14,239 nt of DNA from Desulfonatronospira sp. (GTDB lineage: Bacteria > Desulfobacterota > Desulfovibrionia > Desulfovibrionales > Desulfonatronovibrionaceae). Positions 1-7,142 of this stretch are shown piece after piece. Position numbers and translations under genes: made by a program. Every line of letters begins with the position of its first letter. Position 1 is the first letter of the stretch. The notes under the pieces are model-generated. The model saw nothing but the letters and a program-made list of their open reading frames with translations, had not been told where the DNA came from and searched no databases. The stretch spans positions 1 to 14,239 of the forward strand of contig PWGS01000027.1 of NCBI GenBank assembly GCA_003554505.1. Direction: 5' to 3'.

Positions 1-434
1 AACTTTATTTAAAGCATGTTATCGAGGTTATTCTGGCTTAAAAACTCGTGTATAGGTTTTGATTTACGCTTCCTTGGAGTGAGTTTTTACGTCCTGTTTG
101 CGAAGTCCCCGGACCCTGGTGGATAGTTACTGTAAAAAAATGTTTATGAGTAATGATAAGTCATGTGACTATTCGCCGCCGTTTGTGTCTGCTCTTACTC
201 TGGTAATGGGTATATATCAGGGTTGGAACCAAAATCGGGGGCCAAATCATATGGGGCGCTGTCCAACATTTTTGATACCCATGTCCATGCGACATTAGGA
301 GAAAACAGGCAGCGAATCAAGACCCGCGTCTATGCCCCGAGGACTTTTCATCACCGGGTGCGCCCGTAAAACATCTTTTACAGCTGGAGGTTTTTCAGTT
401 AAGAACACACATGGGTGATGTACCCGTTATTGTT

Positions 435-450
435 GTTTTCATCCGGAAAC
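435..450 (+). repeat. Degenerate copy of GTTTCCATCCGGAAAG repeat
   Basis: This reads GTTTTCATCCGGAAAC and matches the repeat core at 580-595 in 14 of 16 positions. It is one of five copies seen by eye in the window. Confidence 0.5.
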
Positions 451-557
451 GGTTCTTTTTCCTTTTGGCGGCGTCAATCTGTACAATTATTCGTCACCGT
501 ATTAAGATACGCCTCCTCATAATTGCTTGATTTCCTTGCCAAAAGAAAAAACTTCTC

Positions 558-569
558 GTTTCCGGAAAG
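558..569. repeat. Shortened copy of the palindromic repeat
   Basis: GTTTCCGGAAAG equals the repeat core with the four bases ATCC removed, leaving an almost self-complementary unit (TTTCCGGAAA). It lies just before the large hairpin at 575-621. Confidence 0.45.
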
Positions 570-574
570 AAAAC

Positions 575-621
575 CAATAGTTTCCATCCGGAAAGAAAGA
601 CTTTCCGGATGGAAACTATTG
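575..621. repeat. Perfect 21-bp inverted repeat with 5-nt loop
   Basis: The arms 575-595 and 601-621 are perfect reverse complements separated by AAAGA. Each arm holds one copy of the 16-bp core (GTTTCCATCCGGAAAG at 580-595, inverted at 601-616). Transcribed, it forms a very stable hairpin 36 bases upstream of the ugd ribosome binding site. No T-run follows on the plus strand, so it is not a standard terminator for plus-strand transcription. On the minus strand a T-rich stretch (GGTTTTCTTT) follows, giving weak terminator character in that direction. A REP-like element is the preferred reading. Confidence 0.85.
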
Positions 622-668
622 TTGCGGAACAGTGATTTTGGGGTAAAAAATATATCAGGAGGGGATGA

Positions 669-2033
669 ATGGACATATGCATAGTGGGTACGGGGTATGT
701 GGGCCTGGTTAGTGCAGCCTGCTTCGCGGAGATGGGCAATAATGTATATTGCGTGGATGTAAATCCGGAAGTGGTTGAAACCCTGAACCAGGGACGGGTG
801 CATATATTCGAACCCGGCCTGGAGGAACTGGTGCGCAGAAACAGGGATCAGGGACGGCTGTATTTTACCACGGATATAAGGGAAGGGCTGGATAACTGCC
901 TGTTCGTTTTCATCTGCGTTGGAACTCCTCCCGGTGAGGACGGCCGGGCAGATCTGGGTTTTGTGCGTCAGGTGGCCAGGGATGTGGGCCGCAATATGCA
1001 GGACTACAAAATCGTGGTGGACAAGTCCACGGTGCCTGTGGGTACGGCGGATATGGTGCGGGAGCTCATCCAGGCCGAACTGGACAGCAGGGGCCTGGAA
1101 CTGGAATTCGACGGGGTCTCGAACCCGGAGTTTCTGAAGGAAGGGGATGCGGTTTCCGATTTCATGAAGCCGGACAGGGTAATAGTTGGCACAGACAATA
1201 TCCGCACTGCTGAGCTTCTGAGAGTGCTTTACTCTCCGTTTGCCCGCAGCCGGGAAAAGATGATGGTCATGGGGGTCCGCAGCGCCGAAATGACCAAGTA
1301 TGCCGCCAACTGCATGCTGGCCACAAAGATTTCCTTTATCAACGAGATAGCCAATATCTGCGAGAAGGTGGGAGCCGATATAAGCGATGTGCGCAGGGGG
1401 ATAGGGGCTGATCACCGCATCGGGTATCATTTTATTTATCCCGGGGTTGGTTTTGGCGGCTCCTGTTTTCCCAAGGATGTCTCCGCCCTCATCAACACAG
1501 CCCATGAAAAGGAATATAATCCCAGACTCCTCAGTGCTGTGGAGGATGTCAACCGCTCCCAGAAGCAGGTTCTGGCCCGAAAGGTGCTGGAGGATTTTTC
1601 CGGGCTGGGAGGAGTGCAGGGCAAGACCCTGGCCATGTGGGGACTGGCCTTCAAGGCCAATACCGACGACGTGCGTGAGGCTCCCTCCCTGGAGATCATA
1701 AGAGAACTCACAGCCCGGGGGATGCAGATAAAAGCATATGATCCTCAGGCGGGCAGGAACGCCTCCCGTCTGATGCAGGGCAACTCCGGCGTGGAGGTGC
1801 TTGAGGATCAGTATGAAGTTCTCCAGGGCGCCCATGCGCTGGCAGTGGTCACGGAATGGAATCAGTTCAGAAACCCGGATCTGAAGCGTGTAAAATCCCG
1901 GTTGCAGTTCCCGGTTATATTTGACGGCCGCAATCTTTATCCCCCACGGATGCTGGAGGAGATGGGATTTTCATATTTCTGCATGGGCAGGCAGCCGGTG
2001 TTAAACAGCCTGGGAAGTGATGCAGGAGCGTGA
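669..2033 (+). CDS. ugd: UDP-glucose 6-dehydrogenase
   Basis: This enzyme oxidises UDP-glucose to UDP-glucuronate with two NAD+ in the cytoplasm, feeding surface polysaccharide synthesis. The 454-residue protein has the usual family length and all three domains: an N-terminal Rossmann NAD-binding fold with GTGYVG at residues 7-12, the central helical dimer domain, and a C-terminal UDP-sugar-binding domain. The catalytic cysteine sits in the motif GFGGSCFPKD at Cys266. The WGLAFKANTDDVREAPS segment is also characteristic. The start is fixed by AGGAGGGG at 657-664, four bases before the ATG. An overlapping ATG at 665 lies inside that site and is out of frame. No glycosyltransferase or exopolysaccharide genes are visible beside it, so its pathway here is open. 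UDP-N-acetylmannosamine dehydrogenase is a less likely alternative. Confidence 0.95.
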   Translation: MDICIVGTGYVGLVSAACFAEMGNNVYCVDVNPEVVETLNQGRVHIFEPGLEELVRRNRDQGRLYFTTDIREGLDNCLFVFICVGTPPGEDGRADLGFVRQVARDVGRNMQDYKIVVDKSTVPVGTADMVRELIQAELDSRGLELEFDGVSNPEFLKEGDAVSDFMKPDRVIVGTDNIRTAELLRVLYSPFARSREKMMVMGVRSAEMTKYAANCMLATKISFINEIANICEKVGADISDVRRGIGADHRIGYHFIYPGVGFGGSCFPKDVSALINTAHEKEYNPRLLSAVEDVNRSQKQVLARKVLEDFSGLGGVQGKTLAMWGLAFKANTDDVREAPSLEIIRELTARGMQIKAYDPQAGRNASRLMQGNSGVEVLEDQYEVLQGAHALAVVTEWNQFRNPDLKRVKSRLQFPVIFDGRNLYPPRMLEEMGFSYFCMGRQPVLNSLGSDAGA

Positions 2034-2111
2034 GCTTGAATTTTTTGGGCCCGGATTTTTGAGTGTTTGTGGATTTTTTGCATGCAGACAACAGGGGGCG
2101 GGACACTTTTG

Positions 2112-2145
2112 AAAAAATCAGGCAACAGCGGCAGGCTCAAGCCTG
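2112..2145 (-). terminator. Possible terminator of tRNA-Pro
   Basis: Read on the minus strand downstream of the tRNA, CAGGC is followed by a complementary GCCTG and directly by ATTTTTTC. The loop is long (about 17 nt), and a competing short hairpin (CAGGC/GCCTG around TTGA) overlaps it. The position and U-run suit an intrinsic terminator, but the stem is short. Confidence 0.35.
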
Positions 2146-2196
2146 GAGCATGGCGCAAAAGGACTTAACGAGGGGAAAGCTGAAGAGAGCGTTTGG

Positions 2197-2274
2197 TGGT
2201 CGGGATGGCAGGATTCGAACCTGCGGCCTCAGCGTCCCGAACGCTGCGCTCTAGCCAGACTGAGCCACATCCCG
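2197..2274 (-). tRNA. tRNA-Pro (anticodon CGG)
   Basis: The minus strand folds into a complete cloverleaf. The acceptor stem is CGGGATG/CATCCCG with discriminator A and an encoded CCA (2197-2199). The D arm is closed by GCTC/GAGC. The anticodon stem CAGCG/CGCTG encloses loop TTCGGGA, giving anticodon CGG (plus-strand 2237-2239), and the T arm is GCAGG-TTCGAAT-CCTGC. CGG reads the proline codon CCG, which is used in the neighbouring genes. The gene stands alone between ugd and the TPR gene and has its own promoter. An apparent reading frame across it on the plus strand (GFEPAASASRT) is the familiar false protein produced by antisense translation of a tRNA. Confidence 0.97.
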
Positions 2275-2286
2275 ACATAAAAAAGA

Positions 2287-2315
2287 AATATAAAGCAGAG
2301 TGGATCAAAAATCAA
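2287..2315 (-). promoter_or_regulatory. Sigma-70-like promoter for tRNA-Pro
   Basis: On the minus strand TTGATT (2310-2315) and TATATT (2287-2292) are separated by exactly 17 bases. The -10 box ends 12 bases before the mature tRNA 5' end at 2274, giving a leader of a few bases, as expected for a tRNA promoter. Confidence 0.6.
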
Positions 2316-2464
2316 GACCCTGTAATCTACAAGCCATTCGGCAATCTTTCGGTGTTTTTTCCCGAAAGCACCGGGCGCTCTTTGAAGACTGGCAATAAAT
2401 TATCCAAGCAGGGCTATGCACAAACAAAATATACAAATCGCCACCAGCAGGAGTTCACACCTAA

Positions 2465-3010
2465 ATGACATCAAGATCGAGAAAGGAGGCCGGCTCCGGT
2501 AAAGACCGCAAGATGTCCCGCAGGGATCTTTTCCGGGGCATGTTTCAGCAGTTTCGGGGTGATTCCCTGAAAGAGGAGTCCAGCGGAGGAGATCCGGACA
2601 TGGTTTATGCGGACAGGCTGTTGAAGGAAGGACAGTACGACAAGGCTGCTCACCTGTACTCCAGAAGACTCAAAAAAGAACCCAGGCAGCTGGAGGCCAT
2701 GCGCAACATGGGATATTGCCTTTTCATGCAGGGGGATTACTCCGGGGCCAGGAAGGCCTGGGAAAAGCTTCTGGGGTTCAGGCCAAGGGATAATTTTGCC
2801 CTGCTGTATACAGGTCTGGCATGCGCCAGCCAGGGGGATGCCAGGGGGGCCCTGGAGAACTGGAGGCTATATTATGATATCCGCAAGCCCCTGGTGCAAA
2901 GAGAGATAAATCTCATCCTGGCCAGACAGGAAAGAGGAGAGAGCCTGGAGGCACGGGAAATGGCAGCCTCGGTTCAAGAGGCACTGGAAAAGCAGAAAAA
3001 GGCCCGATAA
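2465..3010 (+). CDS. Tetratricopeptide-repeat protein
   Basis: This 181-residue soluble protein has an alpha-helical repeat region at about residues 43-140. The pattern of small and aromatic residues (for example AAHLYSRRLKKEP, followed by AMRNMGYCLFMQGDY) fits about three TPR units, which usually mediate protein-protein contacts. The partner is unknown. The N-terminus is basic, with MSRRDLFRGMF at residues 17-27, and the C-terminus is charged and probably helical. The chosen ATG has AGGAG (2449-2453) 11 bases upstream. The in-frame ATG at 2513 is an alternative start, but its nearest AGGAGG is 23 bases away. It is convergent with the next gene, leaving 57 bases between them. Family membership is clear, but no specific function can be assigned. 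Confidence 0.8.
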   Translation: MTSRSRKEAGSGKDRKMSRRDLFRGMFQQFRGDSLKEESSGGDPDMVYADRLLKEGQYDKAAHLYSRRLKKEPRQLEAMRNMGYCLFMQGDYSGARKAWEKLLGFRPRDNFALLYTGLACASQGDARGALENWRLYYDIRKPLVQREINLILARQERGESLEAREMAASVQEALEKQKKAR

Positions 3011-3018
3011 GCTCCATG

Positions 3019-3030
3019 CTGGGATCCCAG
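3019..3030. repeat. Perfect 12-bp palindrome between convergent genes
   Basis: CTGGGATCCCAG lies in the 57-base gap between the convergent TPR and hypothetical genes. With no loop and no T-run it is not a convincing terminator. It may be chance. Confidence 0.4.
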
Positions 3031-3067
3031 AGACTGTCACCTTGATTCATCATTTCTACCCCATGCC

Positions 3068-3574
3068 TTAGTTTGTCTTGTCCGATCCGGGATGCTGGTA
3101 GTCAGTATCCTGAATATTCAGGGCCAGGTTCACCTTTTGAGCGCCTTCGCTGGCTTTCCACTCGTCATAAATCTCGATCCATTTATCAAAATCCAGGACT
3201 TTGCGGTCCAGCTGTTCTTCATGCAGACCGGCCCAGGTATTGAAGAGCTGGATCTCGCCCTTTAATACCCCATGGTCCATGATCCTTGGAACAAAGCCGA
3301 CATCGTACTTTACTCCGTCAAACTGGTGCATGATGTGTTCGCCTATTGCCTGGCGGCATGATTCGGGGGTTATCTCTTTTTCGCTCAGGGTTCTGGCCAG
3401 TGCTGCCAGATGTCCGTATTTTTCCTCCAGCTTCTGGAGCATTTCATCATCCATGTTGAGAAAAAGCCTGCCTTCATCCTCATGGATAAAATAAAATCTG
3501 AGCCACAGCTCAAACTGAAACACTCGTGAAAGGTCCCTGATGGCCTCTTTGGTCTTATCTTCACTGGCTTGCAT
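3068..3574 (-). CDS. Conserved hypothetical protein, 168 aa
   Basis: I do not recognise a named family. The protein is acidic, soluble and predicted mostly helical. It begins MQASEDKTKEAIRDLSRVF and contains aromatic-rich segments (FELWLRFYFIHEDEG, FDKWIEIYDEWK). It has no signal peptide, membrane segment, cysteine pair or nucleotide-binding motif. Coding status is supported by an uninterrupted frame with normal composition and by a GGAG site about 7 bases before the ATG (CGGAGTACTAA-ATG on the minus strand). It ends in TAA. The gap beyond its start (3575-3699) is AT-rich and contains TATACT on the minus strand (3632-3637) as a possible -10 box, without a good -35. A cytoplasmic lineage-specific protein is the best description. 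Confidence 0.7.
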   Translation of the reverse strand: MQASEDKTKEAIRDLSRVFQFELWLRFYFIHEDEGRLFLNMDDEMLQKLEEKYGHLAALARTLSEKEITPESCRQAIGEHIMHQFDGVKYDVGFVPRIMDHGVLKGEIQLFNTWAGLHEEQLDRKVLDFDKWIEIYDEWKASEGAQKVNLALNIQDTDYQHPGSDKTN

Positions 3575-3699
3575 TTAGTACTCCGTATACAACCGATTCG
3601 CCTTTTAAAGCTTTTAAGTAGCTGCAATCTAAGTATAATTATTTAAGCGTATTTAACTGTTTTTCTGTCCGAAACCGGAAAAACCTGTCCGGTCATGTT

Positions 3700-3900
3700 T
3701 TATTCGATCCCCTTGTAGCCCGCGTTCTCCACCGCCTTTTTTACTGCTGCCATATCAAGATCTTCTCCAGCATCGAAATCAGCCTGACCGTGTTCAAGGC
3801 TGACCTGGACATTGGACACTCCAGGCAGGCTGTTCAGGGCATCGGCTACAGCCTTTACGCAATGTCCGCATGACATGCCTTCTATCTTTATTCTGGCCAT
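3700..3900 (-). CDS. CopZ-like heavy-metal-associated (HMA) protein
   Basis: This 66-residue single HMA domain has the ferredoxin-like beta-alpha-beta-beta-alpha-beta fold and the metal-binding motif GMSCGHC (Cys11 and Cys14). Proteins of this kind carry Cu(I) in the cytoplasm and pass it to a copper-exporting P-type ATPase or to a regulator. No ATPase or copper regulator gene is visible nearby, so it is an orphan in this window. The start is ATG at 3900 rather than a longer upstream reading frame: GGAGG lies 5 bases upstream (GAGGAGGTCATC-ATG), and the domain begins at once with MARIKIEGMSCGHC. A dyad sits just upstream of the start. Copper is the usual ligand for this motif, but another soft metal cannot be excluded from sequence. 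Confidence 0.88.
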   Translation of the reverse strand: MARIKIEGMSCGHCVKAVADALNSLPGVSNVQVSLEHGQADFDAGEDLDMAAVKKAVENAGYKGIE

Positions 3901-3918
3901 GATGACCTCCTCATTCAT

Positions 3919-3950
3919 GTTATGCAGCGTGAATCGCTGCATGGTTACAA
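3919..3950 (-). promoter_or_regulatory. Dyad and candidate metal-responsive promoter of HMA gene
   Basis: A perfect 8-bp inverted repeat, ATGCAGCG-N5-CGCTGCAT (3922-3942), lies 21 bases upstream of the HMA start. On the minus strand it is flanked by TTGTAA (3945-3950) and CATAAC (3919-3924), spaced by 20 bases. A dyad inside an overlong 19-20-bp spacer is the arrangement used by MerR-family activators such as CueR. Against this, the boxes are imperfect, and the predicted start would fall almost on the ribosome binding site. The inverted repeat is certain; its regulatory role is inference. Confidence 0.35.
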
Positions 3951-4107
3951 GTACAAAGAAAAAACCGTACAACACGGACCTGAATGCAAAAACAGGACGA
4001 GCAGCTTGCAGATCCAGGCCTTATGTGCAATACATATTGCCTTGATATAATCCCGCGGGTCAAGAGGAAAAAGGTAGAGCTGAGACTGAAAGCTCTTTGC
4101 TGCAGGC

Positions 4108-4137
4108 TTGACTTTTTTGCACCCATAAGAGAATATT
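4108..4137 (+). promoter_or_regulatory. Candidate promoter upstream of pdxJ
   Basis: TTGACT (4108-4113) is a near-consensus -35 box, followed after 18 bases by a weaker AATATT (4132-4137), 63 bases before the pdxJ start. It lies in the 299-base gap between the divergent HMA and pdxJ genes, which otherwise holds only the HMA dyad and no supported gene. Confidence 0.4.
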
Positions 4138-4199
4138 TCATATTTACTTTCCAGACCTGTTTTGTGGAACACTGACCAGGTCTGCAGCAGGAGATCTGT

Positions 4200-4925
4200 A
4201 TGCCGGTATTGGTAGTAAATGTGGACCACGTGGCCACTCTAAGGCAGGCCAGAATGGGCAACGAGCCCGAGCCGGTCACTGCGGCCCATCTGGCGGAACT
4301 GGGCGGAGCTCAGGGCATAATAGTCCATCTGCGGGAGGACCGCAGGCATATTCAGGACCGTGATCTGAGGCTGCTAAAATCTACTCTCACAGCCAATCTG
4401 CACCTGGAAATGGCCGCTACAGAGGAGATGCAGGGCATCGCCCTGGATGTGCAGCCGCACATGGTCTGTCTGGTACCGTAAAAGCGCGAGGAGCTGACCA
4501 CCGAAGGAGGCCTGGAATGCAGAGGGCGTGAAGATTTTATCAAAAATTACCTGGCCGGGTTCAGGGAAAGAAATATCCATACCAGCCTGTTTATAGACGC
4601 GGACCAGGACCAGATAGAAGCCGCGGCTTCAACCGGTACTGAATACATAGAGATTCACACCGGACATTATGCAGATGCCCTGGATACTCCGGCAAAAAAG
4701 ACCGAGCTGGAGAAAATCCTGGCGGGGATCAGGCATGCCCATTCCCTGGGTCTTAAGGTCAATCTGGGACACGGGCTTAACTACCAGAACATCCTGGCTT
4801 TTGCCGGAGGGGAACATATTTGCGAGTACTCCATCGGCCACAGCATAATAGCCAGGGCAGTGATGGTGGGAATGACCAGGGCGGTGGAACAGATGAACGA
4901 GATAATCCGAGGTCTTGCAAGATAG
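4200..4925 (+). pseudogene. pdxJ: Pyridoxine 5'-phosphate synthase, interrupted by in-frame TAA
   Basis: PdxJ condenses 3-amino-2-oxopropyl phosphate with deoxyxylulose 5-phosphate to make pyridoxine 5'-phosphate, the last ring-forming step of vitamin B6 synthesis. The frame has 241 codons, normal for the family, and is colinear with it: NVDHVATLR at residues 7-15, VHLREDRRH with His43, HLEMA with the catalytic-base glutamate at 70, then IHTGHYAD and the GHGL segment in the second half. Codon 94 is TAA (4479-4481) where the family motif VPEKR has glutamate. Reading continues immediately as KREELTTEGGLE to the true stop TAG at 4923-4925. Without readthrough only 93 residues are made, lacking most of the (beta/alpha)8 barrel, and no in-frame restart with a good ribosome site follows. 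GAA to TAA is a single G to T change. It could be a real null mutation, a sequencing error, or a readthrough site. Identity is very sure; functional state is not. Confidence 0.92.
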
Positions 4926-4963
4926 TCTTTTATTTTCCCTGGGTTCAGCATGCGGAAAAAAGG

Positions 4964-4979
4964 CTTTCCAGATGGAAAC
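4964..4979 (-). repeat. Dispersed copy of the palindromic repeat
   Basis: CTTTCCAGATGGAAAC matches the inverted core at 601-616 in 15 of 16 bases, more than 4 kb away. It lies in the 131-base gap between pdxJ and the NAD(P)HX repair gene, preceded by GGAAA, which can pair with its TTTCC. A further small hairpin (AAAAC-TCG-GTTTT, 5007-5019) follows. The words AAAAACTCG and GGTTTTG there also occur at 40-48 and 55-61. Confidence 0.55.
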
Positions 4980-5056
4980 AAACCAGCTTGAATGGATAAC
5001 GACTGAAAAACTCGGTTTTGGATAATATGTTTTAATATCATCAGGAGAAAGGCATT

Positions 5057-6634
5057 ATGTATCTTCCCCTGCCCACTCCACGGGAAATGGCTGCCTGGGA
5101 CAAGAGAAGCATGGATGAATTCGATCTCAGGCCGGAACTGCTAATGGAGAACGCCAGCCGCGAGGCCTTTGCTCAGATCAAAAGCAGATTTTCGGATCTT
5201 TCCGGGCGTACCGCTCTGATTTTCGCAGGCTCCGGCAATAACGGCGGGGATGCCTTTGCCCTGGCCAGGCACCTGTGGAACAGCGGAGTCAAGGTCATGA
5301 CTCTGCACTCCAAAAGGCTCAAAGAATATGACGGTGCCACCGGGTATCACCTGTCAGTATTGCGCAAGCTGGAAATCCCCTACGCGCATCTTTCTGAATA
5401 CAACCTGGATTTTATCAAGGATGTGGATATCATTGTTGATGGCCTGCTGGGGACAGGTTTTACAGGAGAGCTAAGCCAGGATTGCGTACGCTATATAAAG
5501 GCCATCAACAAGGTGGGGGCCAGGGCTTATGTAATTTCTCTGGACATACCTTCCGGTATTGACGGCATCACGGGCAAACCCAGTCCGGTGGCGGTCAAAG
5601 CCGATGATACCGTGGCCTTTGAAGAGGCCAAGCTGGGCCTTATGCAGCCTGAGGCCAGAGAGTACGTGGGTTGCCTGAGCATAAAAAAAATCGGCATTCC
5701 GCAGAGCGTAAAAGAAGACAGTCCTCCAAAGCATTATGTCCTGGATATCGATATCCTGAACAGACTGGAGCCCCCCAAGCGGACCATGCACAAGGGAGAA
5801 GGAGGACACGTTCTGGTCCTGGGCGGGTCCCAGTCCCTTTCTGGAGCGGCAATTCTGACCTGCCTGGGAGCCCTTCGAGCCGGTGCCGGGCTGGTGACCC
5901 TGGCCTGCCCGGCCGATCTTGCCCGGCAGATCAGGTGCGGCTGGCCTGAGATCATGACGATGCCTCTGGGTGAAGGCTTTAATTGGCGCCGGGAAATGTT
6001 CAGCCAGCTCAAGGACGAAATGACCCGTTTCGACTCGGTGGTGGTGGGCCCGGGAATGGGCCGGGACGACGACACCAGAGGGTTTTTTTGTGACTACCTG
6101 GAGAATGTGCACCCCAGGACCCTTTTTGACGCTGATGCCCTGTATTTTCTTGCCGGGGACAATTCACTCATGAGCAGGCTCTCCGGGTCCAGCGAGGTTA
6201 TCCTGACTCCTCATCCCGGGGAGATGTCCAGGTTTTTCGGCGTTTCCGCCGCCCGGATCAACCAGGACAGAAGCAGCTACGTCCTGGAATTCTCCGCCAG
6301 ATTCAGGGTCAATCTGGTGCTCAAAGGAGCATCTACGCTTATTGCCGGTGTTGACCAGCATTTCTATATTTCACCCTTTGCCACCTCCACTCTAGCCGTG
6401 GGAGGATCGGGTGATGTCCTGGCCGGCATTATCGGCAGTCTCATGGCTCAGAACCTGAGCACTCTGGATGCGGCCAGTCTGGGAGTATACTGGCATGGCC
6501 TGTCCGGCAAGGAACTGGAGAAGGTTTATCCTTTCAGGGGCAACATGGCCAGGGAGATCGCGGACACTCTTCCAGCGGTGCTGTCCAGATACAAGGGCAA
6601 GAAGCGCGAGGACAAGGTTTTTTTCTTCTGTTAG
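5057..6634 (+). CDS. nnr: Bifunctional NAD(P)HX epimerase / ADP-dependent dehydratase
   Basis: This cytoplasmic metabolite-repair enzyme epimerises S/R NAD(P)HX and dehydrates it back to NAD(P)H. The 525 residues match the fused bacterial form (YjeF/Nnr). The N-terminal epimerase domain covers about residues 1-215, with GSGNNGGD at 58-65 and the SLDIPSGIDG segment. The C-terminal ribokinase-like dehydratase covers about 225-515, with GGHVLVLGGS, the VVVGPGMGRDD loop, LTPHPGEM and the catalytic GGSGDVLAG motif (Asp453). Many family members have GPGNNGGD; here the second residue is Ser. AGGAG (5043-5047) lies 9 bases before the ATG. The gene is 131 bases from pdxJ and 27 bases from the CBS gene. 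It ends in TAG after a short KKREDKVFFFC tail. The end looks natural and intact. Confidence 0.95.
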   Translation: MYLPLPTPREMAAWDKRSMDEFDLRPELLMENASREAFAQIKSRFSDLSGRTALIFAGSGNNGGDAFALARHLWNSGVKVMTLHSKRLKEYDGATGYHLSVLRKLEIPYAHLSEYNLDFIKDVDIIVDGLLGTGFTGELSQDCVRYIKAINKVGARAYVISLDIPSGIDGITGKPSPVAVKADDTVAFEEAKLGLMQPEAREYVGCLSIKKIGIPQSVKEDSPPKHYVLDIDILNRLEPPKRTMHKGEGGHVLVLGGSQSLSGAAILTCLGALRAGAGLVTLACPADLARQIRCGWPEIMTMPLGEGFNWRREMFSQLKDEMTRFDSVVVGPGMGRDDDTRGFFCDYLENVHPRTLFDADALYFLAGDNSLMSRLSGSSEVILTPHPGEMSRFFGVSAARINQDRSSYVLEFSARFRVNLVLKGASTLIAGVDQHFYISPFATSTLAVGGSGDVLAGIIGSLMAQNLSTLDAASLGVYWHGLSGKELEKVYPFRGNMAREIADTLPAVLSRYKGKKREDKVFFFC

Positions 6635-6661
6635 AATCATACGTCAACCAACGGGGTGAAA

Positions 6662-7126
6662 ATGACTACCGCTGAAGACTTGATGACCAGGAACCCCATC
6701 AGGGTGCATCCGGATACGGACATATCCGAGGCAATTCATTTGCTTTTGGAGAAAAATATCAACGGGATCCCGGTGGTGGATCAGGAAGACAATCTGGGGG
6801 GTATAATCTGCCAGAGCGACCTGGTGGCCATGCAGAAAAAGATCCCTTTACCGTCCATGTTCACTGTGCTGGACAGCATTCTTCCCCTCAGCTCGACAGC
6901 AAAAATGGACAGGGAAATCAAGAAAATTGCAGCCACCAGAGTTGAAGATGCCATGACCCATGATCCCCTGGCGGTAAAAAGGGACACTTCTCTGGAAGAT
7001 CTGGCCGAGATCATGGTCGACAAAAAGTATCATACTCTGCCTGTGACCGAAGAGGGCAAGCTGGTAGGCGTGGTGGGCAAGGCCGATGTTCTGAAGACCC
7101 TGGTGGGCTCCAGGGACCAGGAGTAG
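6662..7126 (+). CDS. Two-CBS-domain protein
   Basis: This 154-residue protein consists of a tandem CBS pair (Bateman module), which typically binds adenine nucleotides and senses energy or redox state. The first CBS motif begins at DLMTRNPIRVHPDTDISEA, with NGIPVVD following. The second begins VEDAMTHDPLAVKRDTSLEDLA, followed by HTLPVTEEGKLVGVV and KADVL. There is no effector domain, so it presumably acts through a partner. I prefer ATG at 6662, with GGGG five bases upstream, over an in-frame GTG at 6656 that falls inside that ribosome binding site. It lies 27 bases after the NAD(P)HX enzyme and 16 before tsaE, so it is probably in the same transcript. The partner is unknown. Confidence 0.88.
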   Translation: MTTAEDLMTRNPIRVHPDTDISEAIHLLLEKNINGIPVVDQEDNLGGIICQSDLVAMQKKIPLPSMFTVLDSILPLSSTAKMDREIKKIAATRVEDAMTHDPLAVKRDTSLEDLAEIMVDKKYHTLPVTEEGKLVGVVGKADVLKTLVGSRDQE

Positions 7127-7142
7127 CCGGCTGGTTGTTGAC

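Larger units (their letters stand above)
1..668. other. Gene-poor region upstream of ugd
   Basis: I find no coding region I can support here. The plus-strand reading frame at 98-298 has no ribosome binding site and no recognisable family. A second open stretch in another frame, about 175-369, ends at a TAA (367-369) and translates to a protein-like but unrecognised tail containing SNIFDTHVHATLGENRQR. It could be a gene remnant or chance. The rest is AT-rich non-coding sequence dominated by the short palindromic repeats near 435-621. No tRNA, rRNA or riboswitch motif was recognised, and no convincing promoter for ugd was found, although one presumably lies in this stretch. Confidence 0.5.

Noticed and set aside
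575..621. Hairpin as a CRISPR or integron fragment
   Set aside because: There are no regularly spaced repeats with unique spacers and no integrase or attC core sites; copies are irregular and in both orientations.
474..1835. Long 453-codon minus-strand frame
   Set aside because: It is antisense to ugd, has no ribosome site and an implausible His/Gly-rich composition. The ugd frame on the other strand is unambiguous.
2193..2468. Plus-strand reading frame beginning VVGMAGFEPAASASRT
   Set aside because: It is the antisense translation of tRNA-Pro, a well-known false annotation, and the rest shows no family resemblance.
2513..2560. Twin-arginine signal suggested by MSRRDLFRG in the TPR protein
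   Set aside because: No hydrophobic segment follows the arginines; the next residues are charged and polar, so export by Tat is unlikely.
4479..4481. Genetic code reassignment of TAA
   Set aside because: TAA is the natural stop of several intact genes in the window, and the two internal TAAs stand for different amino acids (Glu and an aromatic residue).
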